Shown in pieces: positions 1-7,449 of a stretch of 64,000 nt of DNA (position 1 is the first letter of the stretch; each line of letters opens with the position of its first letter). A program made the position numbers and the translations under genes. The stretch comes from Secundilactobacillus kimchicus JCM 15530. Its GTDB lineage: Bacteria; Bacillota; Bacilli; Lactobacillales; Lactobacillaceae. The notes below the pieces were generated by a model that ran no database searches, had not been told where the DNA came from, and saw only the letters and a program-made list of their open reading frames with translations. The stretch spans positions 1 through 64,000 of the forward strand of contig NZ_AZCX01000002.1 of assembly GCF_001433995.1 (NCBI RefSeq), given 5' to 3'.

Positions 1-3000
1 CAGCATTGGCACTTGGCTTACCACTGTTGTTATTGACCTTACCACTGTGGTTCTTGCCAGCACTGCTGACGTTACCACTCTGGTTCCCAATTGCGCTTTG
101 GGCATTACCATTGTTACTGGGTACTGGCCTTGGCATGATTCTTAAGGGTCTTGCTGACTTGCTTAAGTTCGCACTTGGTTCACTGTTTGGCTGGTTATTC
201 CCACTGTTGGTACTCGGTGCCTTGGCACTTGGGTTGCCGCTGTTGCTATTGACCTTGCCACTCTGGATCTTACCTGCAATCTTAACTGCGCCATTCTGGT
301 TGCCAATCCTTCTTGGATTGTTACCATTCTTAGCTGGTGCAATCTTAGCAGCTCTTGCTAAGGGTCTCTTGGATCTATTGAAGTTCGGTCTCGGCGCTAT
401 CTTAGGCTGGCTCTTTGCTCCAATTATTCTGGGTGCCCTGGCACTTGGCTTACCACTATTGTTATTGACCTTGCCATTGTGGCTATTGCCAGCATTGCTG
501 ACATTACCACTCTGGTTGCCACTCTTGCTTGCAGCACTGCCACTGTTGTTAGGCAACTTGTTGGGGGCATTCGCTAAGGGCTTAGCCGATCTTCTTAAGA
601 CCCTCGCTAAATTCCTGTTAGGCGCATTGCTCGGGACCTTATTTGCACCAATTATTCTGGGTGCCTTAACACTTGGTTTGCCACTCATACTACTGACACT
701 CCCACTGTGGATTCTGCCAGCATTGCTGACATTGCCACTCTGGTTACCATTGTTGCTTGCAGCATTACCATTCTTACTTGGTAATCTGTTAGGTGCATTC
801 TTCGGAAATGGATTAGGTCATCTGTTATTTACGGCAGCCTTGTTCTTGCTTGGCTTACCATTGTTTGGCCTTTTACACTTCTTGAGTAAATTGCTGAAGG
901 GGATCTTCCTGTACCCATTGTTGGCACTCTTAGGGACGCTTCTCGGTGGTCCACTTTACTGGCTATTAATGCCACTCTTCATCTTGTTGCACTTGTTGCG
1001 CAAGGGCTTGAAGGACTTGTTGATTGGGGCATTATTATTCCCACTCGGCTTGTTGCTCGGTGGACTTCCATTCTTGCTGAGCTTGTCATTGCTGATTGGT
1101 GGGTTCTTACTCGCCAAGGCAATTGCGGATGCTTTAGCACTTGGTTTAGCTGGCCTCTTGACTGGTTTGCCATTCTTGTTAGCCTTGCCATTGGCCTTCT
1201 TGGGTCACTTACTTGGCTTGCTTGCTCTTGGCCGCTTACTGTTCACTGGTGCCTTGTTCTTACTTGGTTTACCACTGTATGGTTTGCTTCACGCTATTAG
1301 CAAGTTCTTGAAGGGTCTCTTCCTCTATCCATTGCTTGCATTGTTAGGGACGTTACTCTTCGGACCATTGTACTGGCTAGCAATGCCACTCTTGATCCTC
1401 TTGCACCTTCTTCGGAAGGCCATCACAGACGGATTGAAGTTCCTATTGTTCTTGCCACTCGGTCTGTTACTCGGTGGTTTACCATTCTTGTTATCACTAC
1501 CATTCTTAATTGGTGGGTTCCTGTTAACAAAGGCACTCGCTGACTTGATTGGTTTGTTGCCAGCAGCATTGCTTGCAGCACTGCCATTCCTACTTGGTTT
1601 GCCATTAGCATTCCTAGGTAACTTCTTATTAAACAACTTGCTGGGCCACTTACTGTTCACGGCAGCCTTGTTCTTACTCGGCTTACCACTGTTCGGCTTG
1701 TTGCACTTCTTGAGTAAGTTGTTGAAGGGCATCTTCGTTTACCCATTATTGGCATTACTTGGTACGCTTCTCGGCGGCCCACTCTACTGGTTATTAATGC
1801 CACTCTTCATCTTGTTGCACTTGTTGCGCAAGGGGTTGAAGGACATGCTCATTGGGGCATTATTGTTCCCACTTGGCTTGTTGTTCGGTGGATTGCCATT
1901 CTTGCTAAGCTTGCCATTGCTCATCGGTGGGTTCTTACTCGCCAAGGCGATCGCGGATGCTTTAGCCTTCGGTTTAGCTGGTCTCTTGACTGGTTTACCA
2001 TTCCTGTTAGCACTGCCACTGGCCTTCTTGGGTCACACCTTGTTACTCGGGTTGTTGTTGAAGCTTGGGTTATTAGGGAAGAGCCTGCTTGATTTGATCG
2101 GCTTCTTAGCCGCAAATGGATTGGGCGCGCTACTTGGTTTCGCCTTGTTGCCATTGTTGGCACTTGCCTTACCATTACTTCTAGCTGGTTTGCCACTCCT
2201 GTTATTAGCACTGCCACTGCTATTACTTGGCTTACCACTATTAGGCCTTGCATTACCGTTGTTAGCATTACTTGGTTTGCCATTAGCCTTGTTAGCATTA
2301 CCAGTATTGGCCGGGTTAAAACTTGGCTTACTTGGTGGGGTACTCGCTTGGTTGGCCGTTCAATTTGGCAAGTTCTTATTGTCATTGTTACCAGGTTTCA
2401 TCCTTGGAACGCGCTTATTGTCGTTACTTGGACTGGGACTGTTAGCCTTGCCACTGATCTTGTTGCTCGGTTTGCCACTGTTCTTCTTGGCACTGCCACT
2501 CTTACTGTTGGCCTTACCACTCTTGATCGGTCTTGGTTTATTAGCTTCACCATTGCTATCGCTTCTTGGGTTACTTGCATTGCCAATCTTGCTTGGCTTA
2601 GCATTGGGCGGCGTCTTCGGATTGCTAGCTCACTTGTTAGGCGACTTGATTAAGTTCTTACTTGGTTTACCAGTTGGGTTCTTACTTGGTTTTGCTTTGT
2701 TACCATTACTTGGCTTTGGTTTGCTACTCTTACCACTGTTATTACCGTTGTTGCTGTTAGGTTTGCCAATCACTTTGATTGGTGGCTTACTGGCACTTCC
2801 GTTCATTCTGTTAGCACTGCCACTGTTGGGAATTCTTGGTCAATTAGCCTTGCCGTTCGTTTTAGGCTCAGTCCTAGGCGGCTTAGCAGGCTTGATTGCA
2901 TACCTGTTGACTAAGTTGGTTAAAGGGCTGATCAAATTGGCGTTGGCAGCAGCTGTGCTGTTACCATTGCTCGGCTTGCTAGCCTTACCAGTTCTGCTTG

Positions 3001-5546
3001 GATTACCATTCATTGCAGGATTAGTTCTCGGTGGACTGTTACTTGGCAGCTTGCTACTACCACTTCTGTTAGGTAAGTTCTTACTTGACGGGTTGAAGGG
3101 GATTAGCAGATTATTAATCGGTGGATTATTGCTTGGTGCTTTGTTGCTAGGCTTGCCACTATTGCTTCTTGGCTTGGCCGGCTTGATTGGCTTACCATTA
3201 GTCCTTGGTAAAGCCTTAATCGATGGGTTGAAGTTCCTGGGTAAATTACTCTTGGGTGGTTTGCTGTTAGGGCTTGCACTATTGGCCTTGCCACTGATTC
3301 TTCTGGGGTTGGCGACACTCCTTGCCGTACCTGTACTGCTTGGATTGGGCTTACTTCTGTTACCACTAATGCTTGGTAAGTTGTTCTTAGATGGGCTTAA
3401 GTTAGGCTTGTTGCTTGGCTTACCAATCATTCTTGGCTTGTTATTCTTGCTAGCCTTACCACTGCTACTTGGTTTACCATTCTTGGCCGGTCTTGCTCTG
3501 GGTGCATTGCCATTCCTTTTGGGATTACCATTGTTACTCTTAGCCTTGCCGTTGCTGCTTGGCTTACCATTTATTGCAGGAGCCTTGCTTGGATTGTTGC
3601 CACTCGGCTTACTCTCACTCTTAGCCTTGCCGCTTCTCTTAGGGAAGATGTTCTTAGACGGGTTGAAGTTGGGCGTTAAACTGATGTTGCCACTCCTCGC
3701 ATTGCTAGCCTTGCCACTATTAATGGGGTTACCATTTGTAGCTGGTCTTGCCCTTGGTGCATTGCCACTCCTTCTAGGACTGCCATTGTTGGCCTTGGCT
3801 TTACCGTTACTCCTTGGATTACCACTATTAGCTGGATTGTTGTTATTACCACTATTACTGGGTAAGTTGTTCTTAGATGGTCTGAAGTTAGGCCTTCTGA
3901 TGGGCTTGCCAGTCGTTCTTGGCTTATTGTTCCTGTTAGGCTTACCAGTATTACTTGGCTTGCCATTCCTGACTGGTCTTGCTTTTGGTGCATTACCGCT
4001 TCTTGGTCTTGGATTATTAGCTCGGCCAATTCAGATTGCGATTGCCTTGCAATTTGGCTTGCCGCTCTTGGGTGGTCTTGTGCTTGGCGCTTTACCACTA
4101 CTAGCAGGATTGCTGTTATTGCCACTATTACTGGGTAAGTTGTTCTTAGATGGTCTGAAGTTAGGTCTTCTGATAGGCTTGCCAGTCATTCTTGGCTTAC
4201 TGTTCCTGTTAGCCTTACCACTATTGATTGGGTTGCCATTCGTCGCTGGCCTGGCATTGGGTGCGTTGCCAATCCTTCTTGGGTTGCCATTGTTGCTCCT
4301 TGCTTTGCCACTCATCCTTGGCTTACCATTCATTCTGGGGCTGGCTCTTGGCGCGTTGCCATTGCTGTTAGGGCTACCGATCTTATTAGGTCTCTTAGGA
4401 CTGCCAATCTTATTAGGTCTACTAGGTTTACCGTTGCTCCTCTTAGCACTGCCACTGCTCTTGGGCTTGCCACTGTTGTTACTTGGTTTGCCGCTGTTGG
4501 CCTTGCCATCACTGGCACTGCCGCAACTGTTAGGCTTACCACTGTTGTTACTTGGTTTGCCGCTGTTGGCCTTGCCATTACTGGCACTGCCGCAACTGTT
4601 AGGCTTACCATTGTTGTTACTTGGTTTGCCACTGTTGGCTTTACCATTCTTGGCCTTACCACTGTTGTTAGGCTTACCATTGTTGTTGCCACTATTGCCG
4701 TTGTTATTGCTAGGATTACCGTTACTTGGATTTGCCCTTGGCCGTCAAAAGCCACAGCAACCCGATGACAGTATTACGCCAGCAGAACCAACTCCAATTG
4801 TGCCAACGACTCCGGTTAAGCCAGAACGACCGGAAACGCCTGTTCAACCAAGTAACTTCTATCCGTTTGCCGTATATGGCTTGAAGAATATGTACCTGTA
4901 CAGCGATCCAACGTTTAGTAAGAAGAATCGAGTTGCTTCTTACCGCGCTAAACCTCGTGTTTACCGTCCAATGTGGGTAGTTGTTGGGACTGCACGTTCT
5001 AAAGCAGGTCGGCTACGCTTTAAGGTTAAAGACGTGAACCACTTGTCTGCAACCAACGGCAAGACCGGCTACATTACAGCTCGGAAAGACTTTGTTGTGC
5101 CGGTATATTACCAGCAGGTTCATCAGACGGTCACGGTGATTAATCCTCGGGGTGTTAATGCTTATACCCGCAAGAATTTATCCGGGAAAGTCACGAACTA
5201 CAAACAAGGCACAATTTTACATGTTAAGGGGATTGTTCGCCATCACTTGACGACCCGTTACGAACTAACGAACGGCAAGTTTATCACGACGAACAAAAAG
5301 TATGTGATTTATGGCAAACGGACCTTTGTTAAGGCCGTCCGGGCCAAAACTGCTTTGAATCGCTATAACAATGTAAATCTCACAAAGCGTAATAAGCACT
5401 ACGCAAAGAAGCTTCATAAGTTATTCAAAGTTTACCGTTGGGATTATTCTCACGGTAACAGCAACAGGGTCCATGGGACCAAACGTTACCGGATTTCAGG
5501 TGGTTTCATCACCGCTAATCCACGGTACGTGTCTGTTGTTCGTTAG
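1..5546 (+). CDS. Giant Leu/Pro-rich hydrophobic repeat protein with DUF5776-like C-terminal tail (5' partial)
   Basis: The reading frame is open from the window edge for about 1,847 codons and ends at TAG 5544-5546; the true start lies upstream. Residues up to about 1,579 are almost only Leu, Pro, Gly, Ala, Phe and Ile, with motifs such as LGLPLLLL and LPLW. They fall into repeat families of 72-76, 138, roughly 55-90 and 23 codons. Sparse Lys/Asp clusters (KGLADLLK, KGLKDLL, GKLFLDGLK) recur about once per repeat. After a Pro/Thr/Glu linker (about 1,580-1,616) comes a basic, Tyr-rich tail of about 230 residues resembling the DUF5776 segments of lactobacillar surface proteins (YGLKN, KVKDVNH, GKTGYITA, ANPRYV). 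The tail suggests wall or surface attachment. The function of the hydrophobic part is unknown. Copies differ mainly at synonymous sites, so this frame is the translated one. No LPxTG motif is seen. Confidence 0.85.
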   Translation, partial: ALALGLPLLLLTLPLWFLPALLTLPLWFPIALWALPLLLGTGLGMILKGLADLLKFALGSLFGWLFPLLVLGALALGLPLLLLTLPLWILPAILTAPFWLPILLGLLPFLAGAILAALAKGLLDLLKFGLGAILGWLFAPIILGALALGLPLLLLTLPLWLLPALLTLPLWLPLLLAALPLLLGNLLGAFAKGLADLLKTLAKFLLGALLGTLFAPIILGALTLGLPLILLTLPLWILPALLTLPLWLPLLLAALPFLLGNLLGAFFGNGLGHLLFTAALFLLGLPLFGLLHFLSKLLKGIFLYPLLALLGTLLGGPLYWLLMPLFILLHLLRKGLKDLLIGALLFPLGLLLGGLPFLLSLSLLIGGFLLAKAIADALALGLAGLLTGLPFLLALPLAFLGHLLGLLALGRLLFTGALFLLGLPLYGLLHAISKFLKGLFLYPLLALLGTLLFGPLYWLAMPLLILLHLLRKAITDGLKFLLFLPLGLLLGGLPFLLSLPFLIGGFLLTKALADLIGLLPAALLAALPFLLGLPLAFLGNFLLNNLLGHLLFTAALFLLGLPLFGLLHFLSKLLKGIFVYPLLALLGTLLGGPLYWLLMPLFILLHLLRKGLKDMLIGALLFPLGLLFGGLPFLLSLPLLIGGFLLAKAIADALAFGLAGLLTGLPFLLALPLAFLGHTLLLGLLLKLGLLGKSLLDLIGFLAANGLGALLGFALLPLLALALPLLLAGLPLLLLALPLLLLGLPLLGLALPLLALLGLPLALLALPVLAGLKLGLLGGVLAWLAVQFGKFLLSLLPGFILGTRLLSLLGLGLLALPLILLLGLPLFFLALPLLLLALPLLIGLGLLASPLLSLLGLLALPILLGLALGGVFGLLAHLLGDLIKFLLGLPVGFLLGFALLPLLGFGLLLLPLLLPLLLLGLPITLIGGLLALPFILLALPLLGILGQLALPFVLGSVLGGLAGLIAYLLTKLVKGLIKLALAAAVLLPLLGLLALPVLLGLPFIAGLVLGGLLLGSLLLPLLLGKFLLDGLKGISRLLIGGLLLGALLLGLPLLLLGLAGLIGLPLVLGKALIDGLKFLGKLLLGGLLLGLALLALPLILLGLATLLAVPVLLGLGLLLLPLMLGKLFLDGLKLGLLLGLPIILGLLFLLALPLLLGLPFLAGLALGALPFLLGLPLLLLALPLLLGLPFIAGALLGLLPLGLLSLLALPLLLGKMFLDGLKLGVKLMLPLLALLALPLLMGLPFVAGLALGALPLLLGLPLLALALPLLLGLPLLAGLLLLPLLLGKLFLDGLKLGLLMGLPVVLGLLFLLGLPVLLGLPFLTGLAFGALPLLGLGLLARPIQIAIALQFGLPLLGGLVLGALPLLAGLLLLPLLLGKLFLDGLKLGLLIGLPVILGLLFLLALPLLIGLPFVAGLALGALPILLGLPLLLLALPLILGLPFILGLALGALPLLLGLPILLGLLGLPILLGLLGLPLLLLALPLLLGLPLLLLGLPLLALPSLALPQLLGLPLLLLGLPLLALPLLALPQLLGLPLLLLGLPLLALPFLALPLLLGLPLLLPLLPLLLLGLPLLGFALGRQKPQQPDDSITPAEPTPIVPTTPVKPERPETPVQPSNFYPFAVYGLKNMYLYSDPTFSKKNRVASYRAKPRVYRPMWVVVGTARSKAGRLRFKVKDVNHLSATNGKTGYITARKDFVVPVYYQQVHQTVTVINPRGVNAYTRKNLSGKVTNYKQGTILHVKGIVRHHLTTRYELTNGKFITTNKKYVIYGKRTFVKAVRAKTALNRYNNVNLTKRNKHYAKKLHKLFKVYRWDYSHGNSNRVHGTKRYRISGGFITANPRYVSVVR
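8..817 (+). repeat. A-type repeats, 72-76 codon period
   Basis: Four successive copies begin at about 8, 224, 440 and 668, so the period is 216, 216 and 228 nt (72, 72 and 76 codons). Each copy opens with LGLPL-LLTLPLW, continues LPALLTLPLW-P, and in the first three closes with a charged KGL-DLLK element and a GLFAPIILGA-like turn. The fourth copy is cut short where the B-type repeats start. Confidence 0.85.
822..2036 (+). repeat. B-type repeats, exact 138-codon period, three copies
   Basis: Copies start at 822, 1236 and 1650, exactly 414 nt apart. Each contains LLFTAALFLLGLPL, a GPLYWL core, HLLRK with a following KD, and a LAKAIADAL-like element. Copies 1 and 3 are nearly identical in protein. 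In their first 48 codons about 20 codons differ but only one changes the residue (Leu to Val). The third copy loses similarity near 2036. Confidence 0.85.
3050..4370 (+). repeat. C-type repeats with LGK-DGLK element
   Basis: Six copies of the element LLLGK-(F/L)xDGLK occur, with DGLK codons near 3088, 3223, 3391, 3658, 3876 and 4149. They are separated by stretches of GLPLLLLALPLLLGLPF-AGLALGALP. Spacing is irregular, between about 45 and 90 codons, unlike the fixed periods of the A and B types. Confidence 0.75.
4470..4676 (+). repeat. D-type 69-bp (23-codon) tandem array
   Basis: Three direct copies start at 4470, 4539 and 4608. The first two differ at essentially one codon (Ser/Leu); the third has diverged. 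The encoded unit is PLLLLGLPLLALP-LALPQLLGL. The near-identity at DNA level marks this as the most recently expanded part of the gene. Confidence 0.85.
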
Positions 5547-5577
5547 AACTGAGAACTAAAATTTGGAACCCTTTGCT

Positions 5578-5646
5578 AGTGTGAAAATCGCACTATGAGA
5601 TCATCTATGACTGAGGAGTCTACCCGTAAAATTGCCACTTTTACGG
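5578..5646 (+). other. Two short hairpins after the giant gene, no T-tract
   Basis: A 6-bp stem at 5578-5594 (AGTGTG/CGCACT, loop AAAAT) and a perfect 8-bp stem at 5624-5646 (CCGTAAAA/TTTTACGG, 7-nt loop) lie in the 162-nt gap before the TetR gene. Neither is followed by a T-run, so they are not convincing terminators. They could be mRNA-stabilising structures or an operator for the downstream regulator. Confidence 0.35.
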
Positions 5647-5708
5647 ATAGGCTTTTCGGCCATTCTGATGGGGGCCTTGCAAGGGGTAATTATCGGGGGA
5701 TAATATAA

Positions 5709-6305
5709 ATGCTTGAAACGAGAGAAACAGAAAAAAAGCTGTTCGATGCTTTTGTTTCAATGGTGCTGACTGAACAGTTGCCGATTAAAAAGGTAACGGT
5801 GACGCGGATTACCGCAAAGGCTGGCGTCAACCGACGGACATTCTATACCCATTTTGAAGATGTGTATGATTTGCACCGCCAGCTGCAAAATTGGTTGGTA
5901 GCTGAATTTGATACTCGGGTTGACCATTTGGTTGAACGGGGCGTCTTCGCTGCTAAGCCAATGATTTCGGATATTTTGGACTGCTTGGTGGTTAATCGCG
6001 ACTACGCGTTAGCGATTGCGCAACTCGACCCAGAATATTTGCCAACCCACGTCGCCAATTTCATTGGCAAAGCGATTTTGGCAAGTTCGAAACTTTTGAC
6101 GTTTGCTGATCAGAAGGGGATATCTGACAGCGAAATCAAGTATCAAGCTTATTTTCTGAGCGATGCGACTAGCTGGATCAGTTATCGTTGGCTAAAAAAC
6201 GATATGGATATGTCTAAGGACATGTTGGTGGAGATGATTTATCGCCACGTTTTGGTCAGCGTGAGTCAGGTCTTGGACACAAATGTGACCGATTTGATTG
6301 ATTAG
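5709..6305 (+). CDS. TetR/AcrR-family transcriptional regulator
   Basis: A 198-residue protein with a typical TetR N-terminal DNA-binding domain: ITAKAGVNRRTFYTHFED at about residues 34-51 gives the helix-turn-helix and the conserved F-Y-HF end. The C-terminal part is helical and variable, as expected for the ligand-binding and dimerisation domain of the family. The ATG follows TCGGGGGATAATATAA, an acceptable ribosome-binding site. It stands alone between the giant repeat gene and a strong terminator. It could regulate its neighbour or itself; the ligand cannot be read from sequence. Confidence 0.85.
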   Translation: MLETRETEKKLFDAFVSMVLTEQLPIKKVTVTRITAKAGVNRRTFYTHFEDVYDLHRQLQNWLVAEFDTRVDHLVERGVFAAKPMISDILDCLVVNRDYALAIAQLDPEYLPTHVANFIGKAILASSKLLTFADQKGISDSEIKYQAYFLSDATSWISYRWLKNDMDMSKDMLVEMIYRHVLVSVSQVLDTNVTDLID

Positions 6306-6319
6306 GTGATATCGCAAAG

Positions 6320-6355
6320 AAGCGGCGTTCCGGAGTTTTCCGGAACGCCGCTTTT
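6320..6355 (+). terminator. Intrinsic terminator after the TetR gene
   Basis: Perfect 14-bp stem AGCGGCGTTCCGGA / TCCGGAACGCCGCT with loop GTTT, followed by TTT. It also separates the TetR gene from the convergent gene on the minus strand. Confidence 0.9.
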
Positions 6356-6370
6356 TGCGGGTGTGGTTGC

Positions 6371-6997
6371 TTAATGGGTCAGCAACCACACCCTTAAAGT
6401 CAGAAGATAGGATTCAATGATCGGTAAGCTAGTGGGTACTTTTAATTCCGATTCAACAACGTCAATGCACTGTTGGGACCAGTGGTGAATGGCGCTTTCG
6501 GTTGAGATCAAGGCGAGTTGGTCAGGCGTGAAGAGTCGGTCCAGTGATGCGCGCTTGACTCGGCCGTACTGATAACGCATATTAAGTGTCCACAAGTAAT
6601 TGTATACTGCCTGCCAAGTGTCAATGTTAACGGTTTCCAGTTCACTTAACTGGTCAACTTGGGCGGCTAACTTGGTTTCCATGGTTGGGGCATCCAAAAC
6701 GTAACGCGTTTGCCGGTCGCTCGTTTTTAGGTGGCCAAGTAACTCTTGAATGGCGCGAAAGACGTTGGCTTCCCGGCCATAAATGGCGACTCGTTGGTCA
6801 ACGGAAGGATCCACCACGAGGTCAAAAGAATGAAGGAAGGTCGCCATCCAATTGAGATCGTGGTGCAAAACATCAGCGGGTTCGCCAAAAAACGTTTCAA
6901 GGTCAGTAAACGCCACGTGTCGTGGGGTATGAATAAGTAACCAGAGGGTGAATTTTAACTGACGCTGAGTTGGGGTGGATTCAATGACTTTAGGCAT
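6371..6997 (-). CDS. Hypothetical protein, possible HTH regulator
   Basis: A 208-residue protein. The start at 6997 is chosen because AAGGGAG lies about 8 nt upstream; an in-frame ATG at 7015 has no such site. The first 60 residues (TPTQRQLKFTLWLLIHTPRH, then DLETFFGEPADVLHHDLNWM) look like a winged or Mga/BglG-type helix-turn-helix, in which the segment spacing out to HDLNWM resembles the N-terminal domain of antiterminator-like regulators. The remainder is helical without a motif I recognise. It is convergent with the TetR gene and divergent from the OppA leader promoter, so it may regulate that transporter protein. The assignment is tentative. Confidence 0.5.
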   Translation of the reverse strand: MPKVIESTPTQRQLKFTLWLLIHTPRHVAFTDLETFFGEPADVLHHDLNWMATFLHSFDLVVDPSVDQRVAIYGREANVFRAIQELLGHLKTSDRQTRYVLDAPTMETKLAAQVDQLSELETVNIDTWQAVYNYLWTLNMRYQYGRVKRASLDRLFTPDQLALISTESAIHHWSQQCIDVVESELKVPTSLPIIESYLLTLRVWLLTH

Positions 6998-7129
6998 AGT
7001 AATAGCTCCCTTCATGAATACAGTATGAGTTGTAAGCGATTTCTTACTGTGTTAATCTAATCATCGCAGTTTATGATTATGGTGTCAAATTGAAAGCGAC
7101 ATGAAAATAAAATGAATGATAATTTAAGT

Positions 7130-7158
7130 TTGACATTTTATTTTAATTACCGTACAAT
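7130..7158 (+). promoter_or_regulatory. Sigma-A promoter for the OppA leader
   Basis: TTGACA at 7130-7135 and TACAAT at 7153-7158 are separated by exactly 17 nt. Transcription is expected to start near 7165, about 285 nt before the lipoprotein gene. Confidence 0.85.
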
Positions 7159-7164
7159 TCAGAA

Positions 7165-7355
7165 AAACCCGAAAAAGGAGGAAACCACCACGTTTAATTC
7201 AGTTCAATGTGCTATGTGTATGTGTCTGACTTGCCAGCGAACTGACGGTGGTTTCTTTTAGATTGGAAAATTTTTAAGGCCAGCTCTGTGTGGGTGGCGA
7301 AGTTCCCAATCTCGAAGTGCCTAACTGTCAGTGATGACAGTTAGGCACTTTTTTT
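7165..7355 (+). promoter_or_regulatory. Candidate attenuator leader with Cys-rich micro-ORF
   Basis: A full AAGGAGG (7175-7181) precedes an open frame from ACG 7190 (or ATG 7214) to TAG 7259-7261. The encoded peptide from ATG 7214 is MCMCLTCQRTDGGFF; from 7190 it has four Cys in 23 residues. GAAACCACC (7181-7189) pairs perfectly with GGTGGTTTC (7247-7255), and CAGTTC (7200-7205) with GAACTG (7239-7244), enclosing the Cys codons. TGACGGT (7243-7249) can instead pair with ACTGTCA (7324-7330) inside the terminator arm. This arrangement of leader peptide, alternative pairings and terminator is what ribosome-mediated attenuation requires. A cysteine or peptide signal is inference. Confidence 0.6.
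7315..7355 (+). terminator. Strong terminator inside the OppA leader
   Basis: A perfect 16-bp stem AAGTGCCTAACTGTCA / TGACAGTTAGGCACTT with loop GTGA runs into a T-tract ending at 7355. It lies between the leader ORF and the lipoprotein start, so readthrough must be controlled or the gene has a second promoter in the following 94 nt, where none is obvious. Confidence 0.9.
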
Positions 7356-7449
7356 GTGGCGGTAGCGTTGGAGGTGATGAGATGGTTAGTGGTTGTTGGA
7401 TGAATCGTCAAAAAAATTTCAAAAAAATAAAAACTAGGGGACGAAAAAA

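Noticed and set aside
2348-2653. A second forward frame of about 100 codons inside the giant gene
   Set aside because: It is out of frame with the DUF5776-like tail, has no ribosome-binding site and is not conserved between repeats.
979-4755. Long minus-strand open frames (Asn/Ser/Lys-rich or Met/Val/Thr-rich) opposite the giant repeat gene
   Set aside because: Leu- and Pro-rich codons rarely create antisense stops, so long antisense frames are expected. They lack ribosome-binding sites, and synonymous changes in the sense frame alter them freely.
7261-7315. Possible T-box (GGGTGGCGAAGTTCCC upstream of the terminator)
   Set aside because: The element lacks the AGGGTGG-ACCGCG core and the leader is too short for a stem I with specifier loop.
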